Shown here piece after piece: positions 46,386-55,471 of a DNA stretch of 64,000 nucleotides; the stretch's first letter is position 1; each line of letters starts with the position of its first letter. The notes under the pieces were generated by a model. That model worked only from the letters and a program-made list of their open reading frames with translations. It ran no database searches and was not told the DNA's origin. This DNA is from JAIVGV01 sp031425275 (GTDB taxonomy: Bacteria > Acidobacteriota > Blastocatellia > Pyrinomonadales > Pyrinomonadaceae). The stretch covers positions 1 to 64,000 of the forward strand of contig JANPJA010000057.1 in assembly GCA_031425275.1 (NCBI GenBank), given 5' to 3'. Position numbers and translations under genes: made by a program.

Positions 46386-47179
46386 ACGCCCTGCTTGTGT
46401 GCGGCGTTCACGACGCGCGCGCCTGTCACATTCGGCTCGCGCGATCCGAATGCCACCGGATCGACTCTGACCACGCGCGACGCGCCCCGCATGTCCTTGA
46501 AGGTGACTTGCAGCGGACGCTCCTCGGCAGACACCGGCAGCGCGATGATCGTCCCGCCGATCACGCTGCGAGAATGTTCGGCGAACCGCTCAACCCCACC
46601 CGACTCTGTCGCGATCTCTTCGAGAACGGCGGGCGGCACAATCGTCTGACGCCGCACTCGCCGGTCGCGACGACGATTGTTGACTCTGACCCCCGTCATG
46701 CCCGCCGCCGTTTCAATCGCACCGCCCCTATCCGGCGACATCCCGTCGGGTGAATCGTCCTGCGATTGTTTAACCTCCGGTGATTGTTCACTTCCGCCGG
46801 CCACGGCCGCGACGGTCGGGGTCTGCGAATCGACGGCGGCCACAGCGGGCGTCTCCTGCCGGCGCGGCCGTAGCGAAACCCCGACGGCGATCAGGAGGCA
46901 TAAGGCCGCCGCCGCCCACGCGGCGCGCGGGAAGTATGCCTGCCAGCCGGAACGCTCACGCGGCGTTGCTTCGGTCGCGAGACGCGCGCGCAGGCGGAAC
47001 TCGAAATCGTTCGGCGCGTCCACCCGCGCCAGACCGGCGACCAGTCCGCGCAGCGACGCGCGCTCCGCTTGGAAAGCGCGGCAGGCGTCACAGCCCGCGA
47101 GGTGCGCGCCGGCCGCCCGCCCCGGCGGCGCGTTCGCCCCGGCCACTTCGATCTCGACCCGGCAAAGCTTGCAATCCAT
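46379..47179 (-). CDS. Zinc-finger anti-sigma factor
   Basis: 266 residues. The N-terminus has the ZAS motif: C3, C6, H26, C30 and C33 (HLAGCDAC), which normally binds zinc and holds an ECF sigma factor. A single membrane helix at about 86-104 (AAWAAAALCLLIAVGVSLRP) separates it from a periplasmic part of about 160 residues, with a stretch of unknown fold. Good Shine-Dalgarno sequence (GAGGGAAG). It lies just downstream of its sigma factor and overlaps the PDZ protein, which could relay signals. Confidence 0.9.
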   Translation of the reverse strand: MDCKLCRVEIEVAGANAPPGRAAGAHLAGCDACRAFQAERASLRGLVAGLARVDAPNDFEFRLRARLATEATPRERSGWQAYFPRAAWAAAALCLLIAVGVSLRPRRQETPAVAAVDSQTPTVAAVAGGSEQSPEVKQSQDDSPDGMSPDRGGAIETAAGMTGVRVNNRRRDRRVRRQTIVPPAVLEEIATESGGVERFAEHSRSVIGGTIIALPVSAEERPLQVTFKDMRGASRVVRVDPVAFGSREPNVTGARVVNAAHKQGVW

Positions 47180-47197
47180 GTCTTCCCTCTACTTCCC

Positions 47198-47857
47198 TTA
47201 CAGGTACTGCACCAACTTGTCGCGCAGGAACGAGCGCGCGCGGCTGATGCGCGACTTGACCGTCCCCTCGCTCATCTCAAGAATCCGCGCGATCTCGTCG
47301 TAGCTGCGCTCCTCAACGTCGCGCAGCACCAGCGGCACGCGATACTTCTCCGGCAACGAGGCAATCGCCCGCGCCACGGCCGCGCGCCTTTCGTCATCGA
47401 CGAGCGTGGCGTCGGCCAGCGGACTCAAATCGGCCGGGTCAAGCTCGCCCTCATCTTCGCCGCCGTCCCGCGACTGGAAAAAGTTCGTGAGCGAGACGAG
47501 CCGGTGCCGCTTGCGCTTGCGCAGCTCCGAGATCGCGAGGTTCGTCGCGATCTTGTAGATGTAAGTCGAGAAGGCGTAGCTCGACTGGTAGCGGTCGGCC
47601 GCGCGGAAGACGCGCAGGAAAGTCTCCTGCGCGAGATCGACCGCCGTGTCGTAGTCGCCGACGATCCGATAGACGTAGTTGGTGATCTGGCCCCGGTAAC
47701 GTCTGACCAGCTCACTAAACGCGGCCTCGTCGCCGTCGCGCGCGGAGAGCAGCAGGCCGTGATCCGACGTGGGATCGATCACGGCCGGCTCAAGCCGCGC
47801 CGCCCCAACCGGAGCCGCCCCGACGGCAGATTCGTCAATGATGATCAGCGCACTCAT
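47198..47857 (-). CDS. ECF-type RNA polymerase sigma factor
   Basis: 219 residues from ATG 47857 (a GTG 24 bases upstream is an alternative). Sigma region 2 is seen in AAFSELVRRYRGQITNYVYR and LAQETFLRVFRAADRYQ (ending YIYKIATNLAISELRKRKR), and region 4 in LPEKYRVPLVLRDVEERSYDEIARILEMSEGTV (split here), followed by KSRISRARSFLRDKL. It has no region 1.1 or 3. It is the first gene of the sigma/anti-sigma/PDZ operon and is probably self-regulated. Confidence 0.95.
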   Translation of the reverse strand: MSALIIIDESAVGAAPVGAARLEPAVIDPTSDHGLLLSARDGDEAAFSELVRRYRGQITNYVYRIVGDYDTAVDLAQETFLRVFRAADRYQSSYAFSTYIYKIATNLAISELRKRKRHRLVSLTNFFQSRDGGEDEGELDPADLSPLADATLVDDERRAAVARAIASLPEKYRVPLVLRDVEERSYDEIARILEMSEGTVKSRISRARSFLRDKLVQYL

Positions 47858-48217
47858 GCAGGACGGGCGGGCTCGCCACACTCACACCGCGCGAACCCTC
47901 GCGGGCCTTTCAAACCGCCTCGCGTAACTTCGCGCCGGGGGAACCTCGCGGCCGGATTATACAACGTCCGGGCGCGCCTCCGCCCTGCGACGGTACACGC
48001 GCGGGCTGGCGCTAGGTTCCAAAAAGTGGGGGTCGGACGTGGATGTCTCGGACGGTCGCGGTAAAGCCGCGCGGGCCGCTAACTTCCCTATCTCATCCGG
48101 CGCGGTCGTCTGCTATACTCGCCTCGTCCGACACGACCAGCCACAGGCCCAGACATTTTTCCGTCGTCTCGCGCCACCCTTGAATCTCTACCGTCTTTAG
48201 ATTAAATCGGCGAAAGT
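47858..48217. promoter_or_regulatory. Divergent intergenic region, 360 bases
   Basis: On the minus strand a perfect TATAAT (47961-47956) lies about 100 bases upstream of the sigma factor start, without a clear -35 hexamer; it may be read by the ECF sigma factor itself or an activator. On the plus strand TATACT (48114-48119) lies about 100 bases before the start at 48218, also without a clear -35. No gene is supported in this stretch. Confidence 0.4.
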
Positions 48218-50737
48218 ATGCCCCGGCAGATCACCAAGCATAGCGACGTTCTCGCGGCCATCGGCAAGGCCGACATCATCTCAGAGCTGATCGAGAAGGA
48301 TGACGGCGGGCACGGCGGCGGCGGCGACTCGGCCGCCAAGAGCGAGGCGTTCAAGTACGAACTCGACCTCGACGTGATCGCTTACGGGCGCAACTACAAC
48401 GGCAAAAAGGTCGGTCCCTACATCCGGCTCCTCGTCTATGAGCCGGGCGAGGAAATCGTCCGCGAGGGCGACTGGGGCGGCAACACATTTTTCATCGCGG
48501 TCGAAGGCGGGCTCGACGTTTTCGTCGCGGACGATTCCGGCGAAGCGAAGAAGGTGGCGGAACTTCCCCAAGGCGTGAGCTTCGGCGAGATGTCGGTGCT
48601 GGCGGGCGTGCCGCGCAACGCGACCGTCAAGGCCCCTCCGGCCGCGCGCGCCACCGTGCTCGAAATCACGCGGCCCGCGCTCCGCCTGCTGCGCAAGCTC
48701 CCCCGGTTCGGCCACGCGCTCGACGTGACCTACCGACAGCACGGCCTCGCCCGCACCCTCGTCGATGTGCAACAGGCCACCGGCTCGGCCTTCGACAAGG
48801 AACTGCTCGGACAACTCGGCGACGCCGCGCGCTTTGTCGTTTACGGCAAGAACCACGTGATGCACGCCGAGGGTGAAACTATCGAGCGCGTCGTCTTCGT
48901 CAAGAACGGCTGGGTGCGGCGCGTGCGCGGCCTGCGCGTCGGCGAAGGCGTCTCCGAGATCGTCCCGGCCCTCGACGAGGGCGTGGACGCGGCCGTTGAC
49001 TTCCTCGGCGCGGGCAACTGTCTCGGCCTCGAAGGCGTGGACGCCGACGTGAGCTGGAAATATACGGCGACGGTGCTGGCGCGCACCGAAGCTCTGGAAA
49101 TCTCCATCGAGCACTTGCGCGACAACCCGAAGCTGCGCGGGATCGTCGCCAGAGAGTTCGCCGAGTTCTCGCTCGCCGACGACGACGTGCTGATGGAGCG
49201 GCGCGAAGACCTCCGCGTGCTTGGCGCGGCCGAAAAAGAGATCACGACCGGGCTGGTCGATGCGACGAATCTGCTCGTCATGGATATGGACTTGTGCATC
49301 CGCTGCGGCAACTGCTCGCTCGCCTGCCACAAGGTTCACGGCCAGTCGCGCCTGCTGCGTCGCGGCATCCACGTCGAACGTCCAGTGCGCCCCGGCTCCT
49401 CGTCGGATCAGCACGTCCTTGCCCCTTCCGTCTGCCTCCATTGCCAAGACCCGGAGTGTCTGACCGGCTGCCCCACCGGGGCCATCGGCCGCTTCCCCGG
49501 CGGGCAAATAGACATCGACCCCAAGACTTGTATCGGCTGCGGCGACTGCGCCGCCCAGTGCCCTTACAACGCCATCTCGATGGTGACGCGCAAAGGCCCC
49601 GCCCCGTCCGCGCCCGTCGGACTCGGCGCGCGCTTCCGCGGCTGGATGAGTCTTGCCCCGCCGCCGGAGCCGCCGCAGGTGACTGAGACCGAGAACCTGC
49701 TCGCGGTCAAATGCAACCTTTGCAACAACACGCCGCTCAACCCGGCCGGCGCGAAGCGCAAGGCTTACTCGTGTGAGGAGAATTGTCCGACGGGCGCGCT
49801 CGTGCGCGTCAACCCCCGCGAGTATTTCACCGAGGTGCGGGGCCGCGTCGGCCTCGTCTTTCAAGATCAGACGCACGCCATCGGCCGCAACATTCACAAG
49901 AGCGATCCCGGCGCGCGACTCGGCCACGCGCTCGGCGTCGTCGGCGCAGTTCTCTTCACCGTCGCGACCCTGTGGGCCATGCGCCGCTATGGCCTCGACG
50001 GACGACTCGGCGGCACGTGGCTTTCGGTGCGTTGGCTGACGGGACTCGTCGGCCTCGTCGGCATCGCCGTCGTGATGGCATATTCGGCGCGCAAGCAAGT
50101 CTATCGCCGCCGGGCGGGCGCGCTCCGCTACTGGCTGCTCGCGCACGTCTATGCGGGCGTCGTCGCGGGTGTGCTGCTCCTGCTCCACGGCGGGACGAGC
50201 ACGGGCGGGCTGTTGACGACCGCGCTGATGATCTCGTTTGATCTCACCATCCTGTCGGGGCTGTTCGGCATCGCGACTTACGTCATCGCGCCGCGCATCA
50301 TGACGAGCATCGAGGGCGAGCCGCTGCTCGTCGAAGACCTCCGCGCCCGGCGCGAGGAGCTGCGTTCGCAACTCGCGGGCGTCACGCAGCGGGCAGACGA
50401 GGCGACGCGCCGGCTCATCGCGCGCGACGTGTCCCGCCGCTTCCTCTCGTTCCGCTTCCTGCTCCGCCAGTACGCGCGGCGGGAAGAGTTATCGGTGTTA
50501 CAGGAACGCGCCCTCGCGGAGATGCGCGGCACGGCGGGCGGCATCACAGACCGGGCCTCGCGTCAGCTACTAACCGAGGCCGTCGAGGCGAGCGTGCTGC
50601 TGCGGCGGGCCGACTCGCTCATCTATTTGCATCAGTTGCTCAAGCTCTGGCTCGCCCCGCACGTCGTCGCCAGTTCGCTGATGCTCGTCCTGATGCTCGT
50701 CCACATCGTTCAGGTCATTTACTTCGCCGTCCGCTAG
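48218..50737 (+). CDS. Fusion of two cyclic-nucleotide-binding domains, 4x[4Fe-4S] ferredoxin and membrane cytochrome b-like domain
   Basis: 839 residues. CRP-like domains lie at about 50-165 (LVYEPGEEIVREGDWGGNTF, FGEMSVLAGVPRNATV) and about 195-310 (MHAEGETIERVVFVKNGWV). Both have the effector fold but no DNA-binding helix-turn-helix, so they are likely sensors. A DmsB/HybA-type ferredoxin follows: C360/363/366/370, C406/409/414/418, C438/441/444/448 and C499/502/519/523, four clusters. From about 565 the protein has five membrane helices with histidines (LAHVYAG, LLLHGG, VHIVQVIYFAVR), a cytochrome b or ferric-reductase-like electron relay. The order predicts cytoplasmic sensing and Fe-S, then a transmembrane haem path. 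Confidence 0.85.
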   Translation: MPRQITKHSDVLAAIGKADIISELIEKDDGGHGGGGDSAAKSEAFKYELDLDVIAYGRNYNGKKVGPYIRLLVYEPGEEIVREGDWGGNTFFIAVEGGLDVFVADDSGEAKKVAELPQGVSFGEMSVLAGVPRNATVKAPPAARATVLEITRPALRLLRKLPRFGHALDVTYRQHGLARTLVDVQQATGSAFDKELLGQLGDAARFVVYGKNHVMHAEGETIERVVFVKNGWVRRVRGLRVGEGVSEIVPALDEGVDAAVDFLGAGNCLGLEGVDADVSWKYTATVLARTEALEISIEHLRDNPKLRGIVAREFAEFSLADDDVLMERREDLRVLGAAEKEITTGLVDATNLLVMDMDLCIRCGNCSLACHKVHGQSRLLRRGIHVERPVRPGSSSDQHVLAPSVCLHCQDPECLTGCPTGAIGRFPGGQIDIDPKTCIGCGDCAAQCPYNAISMVTRKGPAPSAPVGLGARFRGWMSLAPPPEPPQVTETENLLAVKCNLCNNTPLNPAGAKRKAYSCEENCPTGALVRVNPREYFTEVRGRVGLVFQDQTHAIGRNIHKSDPGARLGHALGVVGAVLFTVATLWAMRRYGLDGRLGGTWLSVRWLTGLVGLVGIAVVMAYSARKQVYRRRAGALRYWLLAHVYAGVVAGVLLLLHGGTSTGGLLTTALMISFDLTILSGLFGIATYVIAPRIMTSIEGEPLLVEDLRARREELRSQLAGVTQRADEATRRLIARDVSRRFLSFRFLLRQYARREELSVLQERALAEMRGTAGGITDRASRQLLTEAVEASVLLRRADSLIYLHQLLKLWLAPHVVASSLMLVLMLVHIVQVIYFAVR

Positions 50738-50766
50738 CGGCGGCGCGCACGCGAGACACGCCCGAC

Positions 50767-52290
50767 ATGGTGCAGCAGATCGGCAGATTCGTCATCACGC
50801 GCGAGGATCGCTCAATTGATCCCGTGACCGTGGTCGCGGAGGGGATGGCCATCGGGCGCGCGCCCGACTGCGAGCTGCACCTTAATCACCCGACCGTCTC
50901 GCGTCTGCACTGCGGGATTCAGCGGCACGGGGCGGAGTTCTACCTCTACCATTTCAGCAAGTCGAACGCGACGACGCTCAACGGCTTGCTCGTCGAAGAC
51001 CGCGCCGCGCTCTCCGAGGGCGATCAGATTCAGCTCGGCCCGTTCGTCGTCACGGTGACTATCCGCGGCCGCGCGCTCCATGCGGAAGTGCGTTACCAGC
51101 CGGCCGTGCGCATCGGCGACGGGGCCGTGGACGGCGAGAACGCGACCGTCGCAATCGCCGACGGCTCCGCGCCGGATGCGTCGGCGGAGCAGTCACAAAT
51201 ATCGATGCGGGAAATCAACCGCGCGGGCTTCGCGCCCGACATCGATCTAACGGAGACGGCGGAAGGCGAGGAGCGGGCGGACGCCTTCGCCCTCTTCTGG
51301 GACAAGCGCAAGCGCGAGGCGGGGAAGATTTCAGCCGCCTCGCCCTTGAGACCGCACGCGCCCCCGCGCCTCGGCAAGATGCGCTACAACTGGAAGCCGA
51401 CGCGCGACCTCGTCCGCCCGTGGCCGCTCGCGCTTTTCACTTGGGCGCTCGTGGTCGTCGGCCTGCTCTCGGCCGCCGCCGCCATCGGTTACACCAATGC
51501 CTTTTCGCCCGCGCCCCTATCCGACGCGCACGCCCGCGCCTCCATGACTTTGACGCCCGCCCTCGCCCGCGAACCGAACGCCAACTCCTGCACGACCTGT
51601 CACACGCTCACCGGGGGAATGGAGCAGGCGTGTGCCTCGTGTCACCAGACACAAGCTTTCTCACCCGCCACGCTCGACGCGCACTCCGCCGCCGGCGTGG
51701 GCTGCGTCACGTGCCACGCCGAACACCGCGGCAATGAGTTTCGCCCCGCCGTCGCCTCGCTCGCGGCTGATTTCCAGCCGGGCGTGAACCGCGAGCAAAC
51801 CTGCGCGGGGTGTCACAACGACGCGAACTCGAAACTCTACAACGGCCGCCGCGTCTCGACCCCGCACGGCGGGACAATCGGCTATCCCGTGTCGGGCGGT
51901 AAGTGGGAGTGGGAGGGTTTGACCGAGGCGGCGTGGGCGGCGAAGCCTGAGGGCCTGCGGAAGCTTCTGACGACGTGGCCCGCCGCGAGCGAGGGGGAGC
52001 GGCGCAGCCAGCAATTCCACGCCCTGCACCTGCACCGGCTCCGCGCCGTCGGCGGGCTGCGCGCCAACGCGGCGGGCGAGCTAACCTGTTCGAGCTGTCA
52101 CACGCGACTCGGCGCGGCCCTCGACCGCGACACGCCGCGCCAGACCTGCGCCGCCTGTCACAACGGTCTGAACGATGTCGAGTCCGGCCGCGCGCTCGTC
52201 TCGGCCGGCGCGCCCAACTGCATCTCGTGTCACGCGCAGCACCCGCGCGTCCGCCGCGACTGGGCCGCCCCGATGCTCGCCGGGAGGTGA
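50767..52290 (+). CDS. FHA domain-TM-heptahaem cytochrome c fusion
   Basis: 507 residues. An FHA domain at about 20-100 has all three hallmark parts: GR (30-31), SRLH (45-48) and NG (72-73), so it likely binds a phosphothreonine peptide in the cytoplasm. A single membrane helix is at about 219-241. The periplasmic part has seven CxxCH haem sites: C275, C289, C313, C346, C441, C461 and C485. An FHA domain on a periplasmic multihaem cytochrome c would couple phosphorylation to an electron carrier. It follows the cyclic-nucleotide fusion by 29 bases. I recall no described protein with this arrangement. Confidence 0.85.
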   Translation: MVQQIGRFVITREDRSIDPVTVVAEGMAIGRAPDCELHLNHPTVSRLHCGIQRHGAEFYLYHFSKSNATTLNGLLVEDRAALSEGDQIQLGPFVVTVTIRGRALHAEVRYQPAVRIGDGAVDGENATVAIADGSAPDASAEQSQISMREINRAGFAPDIDLTETAEGEERADAFALFWDKRKREAGKISAASPLRPHAPPRLGKMRYNWKPTRDLVRPWPLALFTWALVVVGLLSAAAAIGYTNAFSPAPLSDAHARASMTLTPALAREPNANSCTTCHTLTGGMEQACASCHQTQAFSPATLDAHSAAGVGCVTCHAEHRGNEFRPAVASLAADFQPGVNREQTCAGCHNDANSKLYNGRRVSTPHGGTIGYPVSGGKWEWEGLTEAAWAAKPEGLRKLLTTWPAASEGERRSQQFHALHLHRLRAVGGLRANAAGELTCSSCHTRLGAALDRDTPRQTCAACHNGLNDVESGRALVSAGAPNCISCHAQHPRVRRDWAAPMLAGR

Positions 52291-52295
52291 AGATT

Positions 52296-52453
52296 GTCAG
52301 TGGTCAGTGGTCAGTGGTCAGTTGTTTGTCGTCATTAACCTTGCGCGTTTCTATGCGTGGGTCGAGTTTGCCAAGCACGAACCACTGACCACTGACCACT
52401 GACCACCGACCACTGACCACTGACCACTGACCACTGACCACTGACCACTGACC
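52296..52453. repeat. Heptamer array, family A
   Basis: The left arm has four tandem gtcagtg words. The right arm (52383-52453) has ten tandem cactgac words with one change (caccgac). The core is about 60 bases. The array lies between the FHA-cytochrome gene and the flavoprotein gene and is the most expanded family A copy in the window. Confidence 0.9.
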
Positions 52454-52462
52454 ACCAACCCT

Positions 52463-54019
52463 ATGAAGAAGTCGCAACTGCTCATCATCATTTCCATGTT
52501 CGGGCTGCTGCTCGCAATTAATTTACTGAGCGGGGAGCACGCGGGCGCGAAGGATTTTTTCGGCGGCTTGCCGTGGTACGGGTGGGCCGGGGTCAGCTTC
52601 TTCCTCGGCGGCTGGGGCGTCGGGTTCATGCTGCGCGACGCCGCGCGCTCGCGCCGCCTGATGGTGGAGCCGCCGCCGCCCGCGCCCGAAGACGCCGACG
52701 CCGGCCGCATCCGGCTCACGCCCGAACAGGTCGAGAAGTATGATCAGGACGGCCCCGACTACCCGCACCCGGTCGTCCTCACGGAGTACTGCATCGGCTG
52801 TCATGCCTGCGTCGAAGCCTGTCCGCATGACGTGCTCGCCGTCATCAACGGCTACGCCACCGTCATCGCGCGCGACATGTGCATGGAGGACACGTCCTGT
52901 CAGGTCGAGTGTCCGGTCAACCCGAAGGCGTGCGTCGTCGTCAACACCTCCAAGCGCATTCCGAAGCGTAAAGTCCCGACGCGCGACGCGAGTTTTATGA
53001 CCAACGTGCCCGGCTGCTTCATCATCGGCGACGTGTCGGGCACGCCCCTGATCAAGAACGCCGCCAACGAGGGCGCGGACGTGATCAAACACATCCTCGA
53101 CGAACTCGCGGCGAGCGGGCCGGAGCCGAAGGCCGAATTAGACGTGGCGATTGTCGGGATGGGGCCGGCCGGACTCTCTGCCGCCGTCGTCGCGCGGCAG
53201 GCCGACCTGCGTTACGTCGGCGTCGAGCAAGACACCGTGCTCGCGACCATCGAGGCTTACCCGGCCAACAAGTACGTCCACTTTAAGCCGACGACGATGA
53301 AGGCGCGCGGCGGCATCGAGGTCGAGGGCGCGGGGATGCAGCGCGAGGCGATTCTCGCGGACTGGAAGCGGGTGATGTTGGAGACCGGCGTTCGGGTCAA
53401 CGAGTTCGAGAGCTGTCGGTCGGTCAAGCGCGCGGAGGACGGCGACTACTTCGTCGTCCAGACCGAGCGCGGCGCGGCCCGCGAGCCGGCGGTCTATCGC
53501 GCCCGTCACGTCGTCCTCGCGCTCGGCAACCGCGGCACGCCGATGAAGCTCGGCGTCCCCGGCGAAGGCTCGCAGATCGTGCGCGACGGCCGCGCCGAAG
53601 AGAAGGTGCAATATCGTTTGAGCGACCCGGAGGCTTACAAGGGCAGGAAGGTCGTCGTCGTCGGCGCGGGCAACTCGGCCATCGAGGCGGCGGTTGACTT
53701 GGTCGCGCGTCGCGAGGGCGACCGGATCGCATTCCGCCCCGAATCGGAGATCAACGAAGTCTCGCTCGTCATCCGCAGCGATCTCAAGAACGATCTGAAG
53801 TTTGGTAATAAGCAGCAGGTTTACCACTGCATCGACGAGGGCAAGATCAAGGTCTATTTCGGCACGGCCGTCAAGGAGGTGCGCGACGCCGAGGTCGTGC
53901 TGATGAACGCGCGGACGAAGGAAGACAAGGGCACGATCCCGAACGACTTCGTCTTCGCCCTGATCGGCGGCGAGCGGCCGACCGAGTTTCTCAAGTCAAT
54001 CGGCATCACCATCGGATAA
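52463..54019 (+). CDS. Membrane-anchored ferredoxin-flavoprotein with circularly permuted thioredoxin-reductase-like fold
   Basis: 518 residues. Two hydrophobic segments at about 5-22 and 36-57, then a two-cluster ferredoxin: C110/113/116/120 (CIGCHACVEACP) and C140/146/150/157. A TNVPGCFIIGDV element (180-191), normally the C-terminal end of thioredoxin-reductase-like enzymes, stands before the FAD motif GMGPAG (232-237). The NAD(P) motif GAGNSA (401-406) and FVFALIGGERPTEFL close the protein. The redox CxxC of thioredoxin reductase is absent. A flavoprotein that takes NAD(P)H electrons to the Fe-S clusters and then to the neighbouring membrane protein fits. Permutation is my reading of motif order. 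Confidence 0.85.
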   Translation: MKKSQLLIIISMFGLLLAINLLSGEHAGAKDFFGGLPWYGWAGVSFFLGGWGVGFMLRDAARSRRLMVEPPPPAPEDADAGRIRLTPEQVEKYDQDGPDYPHPVVLTEYCIGCHACVEACPHDVLAVINGYATVIARDMCMEDTSCQVECPVNPKACVVVNTSKRIPKRKVPTRDASFMTNVPGCFIIGDVSGTPLIKNAANEGADVIKHILDELAASGPEPKAELDVAIVGMGPAGLSAAVVARQADLRYVGVEQDTVLATIEAYPANKYVHFKPTTMKARGGIEVEGAGMQREAILADWKRVMLETGVRVNEFESCRSVKRAEDGDYFVVQTERGAAREPAVYRARHVVLALGNRGTPMKLGVPGEGSQIVRDGRAEEKVQYRLSDPEAYKGRKVVVVGAGNSAIEAAVDLVARREGDRIAFRPESEINEVSLVIRSDLKNDLKFGNKQQVYHCIDEGKIKVYFGTAVKEVRDAEVVLMNARTKEDKGTIPNDFVFALIGGERPTEFLKSIGITIG

Positions 54020-54037
54020 GCTCCGGCCGGGACATTA

Positions 54038-54093
54038 AAACCGCCGCGGCCGCGCGTGAAGCTCGAAGACTTCACGCGCGGCCGCTGCGGTTT
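54038..54093. terminator. Long hairpin between convergent genes
   Basis: The 24-base arms 54038-54061 and 54070-54093 pair with one mismatch around an 8-base loop, and the right side ends in TTTCGTT. It lies between the plus-strand flavoprotein and the minus-strand lipoprotein. Confidence 0.8.
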
Positions 54094-54113
54094 CGTTGAT
54101 CAAAAGGGTGCGC

Positions 54114-54635
54114 CTATTTCTCGTCTAACCCGTTCGTCGGAACCGGCCGTCCCATCGACTGGTAGATGCCGACGATCTCGTCCATCCGCGCGCGGGCCGT
54201 CGCGTTGCCCGGTTCGTAGCGCAAGGCGCGCCGGTAATCGCCGAGCGCGAACTTGTAGAGCTGCGGCTGCCCCGCGTCGCGGTAGGCGTTCCCGCGCTCG
54301 ACGTAGGCGGCTGCGGCGGCCTGTTTCTCGGCCGCGCCCGCGCCCGCCGCCTGCGCCTTGGCCTCCACCAGCTTGATCTTCGCGTCGAGCGCGGCCGTGT
54401 CCATGTCGGGCTTACCGGCCGGCACTGCCGGCCCGTTCGCGGTCGCGGCCGGTGCGCCGCCGCCGTGGGCCGAAGTGACGGGCGGCAACTCCGCGCGGTT
54501 CGCGCCGCCGTTAATCGCGCCGGTTCGCGAACCCGTGGCGTTATCCGCGCGCTGACTGTTTTCCGAAGTGGCGACCGGGCCGCAGCCCGCGAGCGCGGCG
54601 GCGGCGAGGGCGATGATGGCGAAATGTTTTTTCAT
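54114..54635 (-). CDS. Small TPR-like lipoprotein
   Basis: 173 residues. A lipobox near residues 16-19 (LAGC) after a hydrophobic stretch makes it a lipoprotein. The middle is low-complexity (N/A/G/T). The C-terminal half is helical with TPR-like features (AYVERGNAYRDAGQPQLYKF, ALGDYRRALRYEPGNATARA). It is the last gene on the minus side of the redox cluster and could help assemble the multihaem proteins; this is inference. ATG 54635 is preferred over a TTG one codon upstream. Confidence 0.75.
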   Translation of the reverse strand: MKKHFAIIALAAAALAGCGPVATSENSQRADNATGSRTGAINGGANRAELPPVTSAHGGGAPAATANGPAVPAGKPDMDTAALDAKIKLVEAKAQAAGAGAAEKQAAAAAYVERGNAYRDAGQPQLYKFALGDYRRALRYEPGNATARARMDEIVGIYQSMGRPVPTNGLDEK

Positions 54636-54721
54636 CAAGGTGTCTTAATAATAAATCCGGCCGCCGCAGTACGCAACTAAGGCACTGTTGACGGCCGGAG
54701 AGAGTTATTGGGCGGGAGCGA

Positions 54722-55315
54722 TCAGTCGTTGCCCGATGTGGGTTTGCCCGAATGACAGTCGGCGCACTTGATGGGCGCGAGCGTGTCGGCCTTCGTCTTC
54801 TTCGCCGCCTCGTGGCAGGTGATGCAGTTGCGGTGGTAAGCCTCTTCGTTCGTCAGCACGACTTCGTCGCCGTCCTCGTAAGTCACCTTCGGGTTCTCGG
54901 CCCAGCCCGCCGGCTTCACGTCGACCTGCGCGTGGCACGAGGCGCACGACTTGACCGGCTTCGCGTCGGCCTTCTCCAGCCCGGCCGTGGTCAGCACGTC
55001 TTCACGCTCGGAGGTTTTGAGTATGCCCTTGAGGGCGGACTTGGGCTGATCCGTGTGATGACACTCGGCGCAGCCGATGACGGACTTGAGATCGGCGCTG
55101 TAGTTCTTGAGCGAGTGGGTCTTATGGTTGAAAGGAACCTTCTCCTTGTCAGGACTCTTGGCCGTCTTCGCGCCCTTGTTGAGGACGACGTGCTCGGGCT
55201 GAATTTTGCTGTCGAAAAGAAGGGCGGCGGCGCTCGTCGGCGCGGGGGCGATCCCGGCGAGGGCCAGCGCGGCGTAGGCCGCGGCCGCGCCGATTGCGAT
55301 GCGGATTTTCATCAT
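54722..55315 (-). CDS. Tetrahaem cytochrome c, c3/c7-like
   Basis: 197 residues with a signal peptide (about 1-29). Four CxxCH haem sites: C82, C124, C164 and C184. Histidines upstream of the first site (FNHKTH near 62-67) may be axial ligands. Such small multihaem proteins move electrons through the periplasm. AAGGAA lies before the double ATG. The haem attachment would need the system II proteins encoded at 59112-62281. Confidence 0.92.
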   Translation of the reverse strand: MMKIRIAIGAAAAYAALALAGIAPAPTSAAALLFDSKIQPEHVVLNKGAKTAKSPDKEKVPFNHKTHSLKNYSADLKSVIGCAECHHTDQPKSALKGILKTSEREDVLTTAGLEKADAKPVKSCASCHAQVDVKPAGWAENPKVTYEDGDEVVLTNEEAYHRNCITCHEAAKKTKADTLAPIKCADCHSGKPTSGND

Positions 55316-55471
55316 TCGTGTTCCTTAAACCCTGTCGGCGGCTTGAAAGAGATTAGTGCGGTAAAGTGCGAATCCACGGGGAGTGGCCGCGGCCGTGGCC
55401 GCCGCAGCCGTGGGACTCAGGCGAGGAATGATAGACAGCCCCTCACACCCTTGTCAACATTTTCGCCCGTC

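Noticed and set aside
48281..50371. 696-residue open frame opposite the cyclic-nucleotide fusion
   Set aside because: No recognisable domain; the cluster cysteines of the sense frame explain the codon bias.
52383..52453. CRISPR-like array
   Set aside because: The repeat unit is seven bases with no spacers and has an inverted partner; it is a heptamer array.
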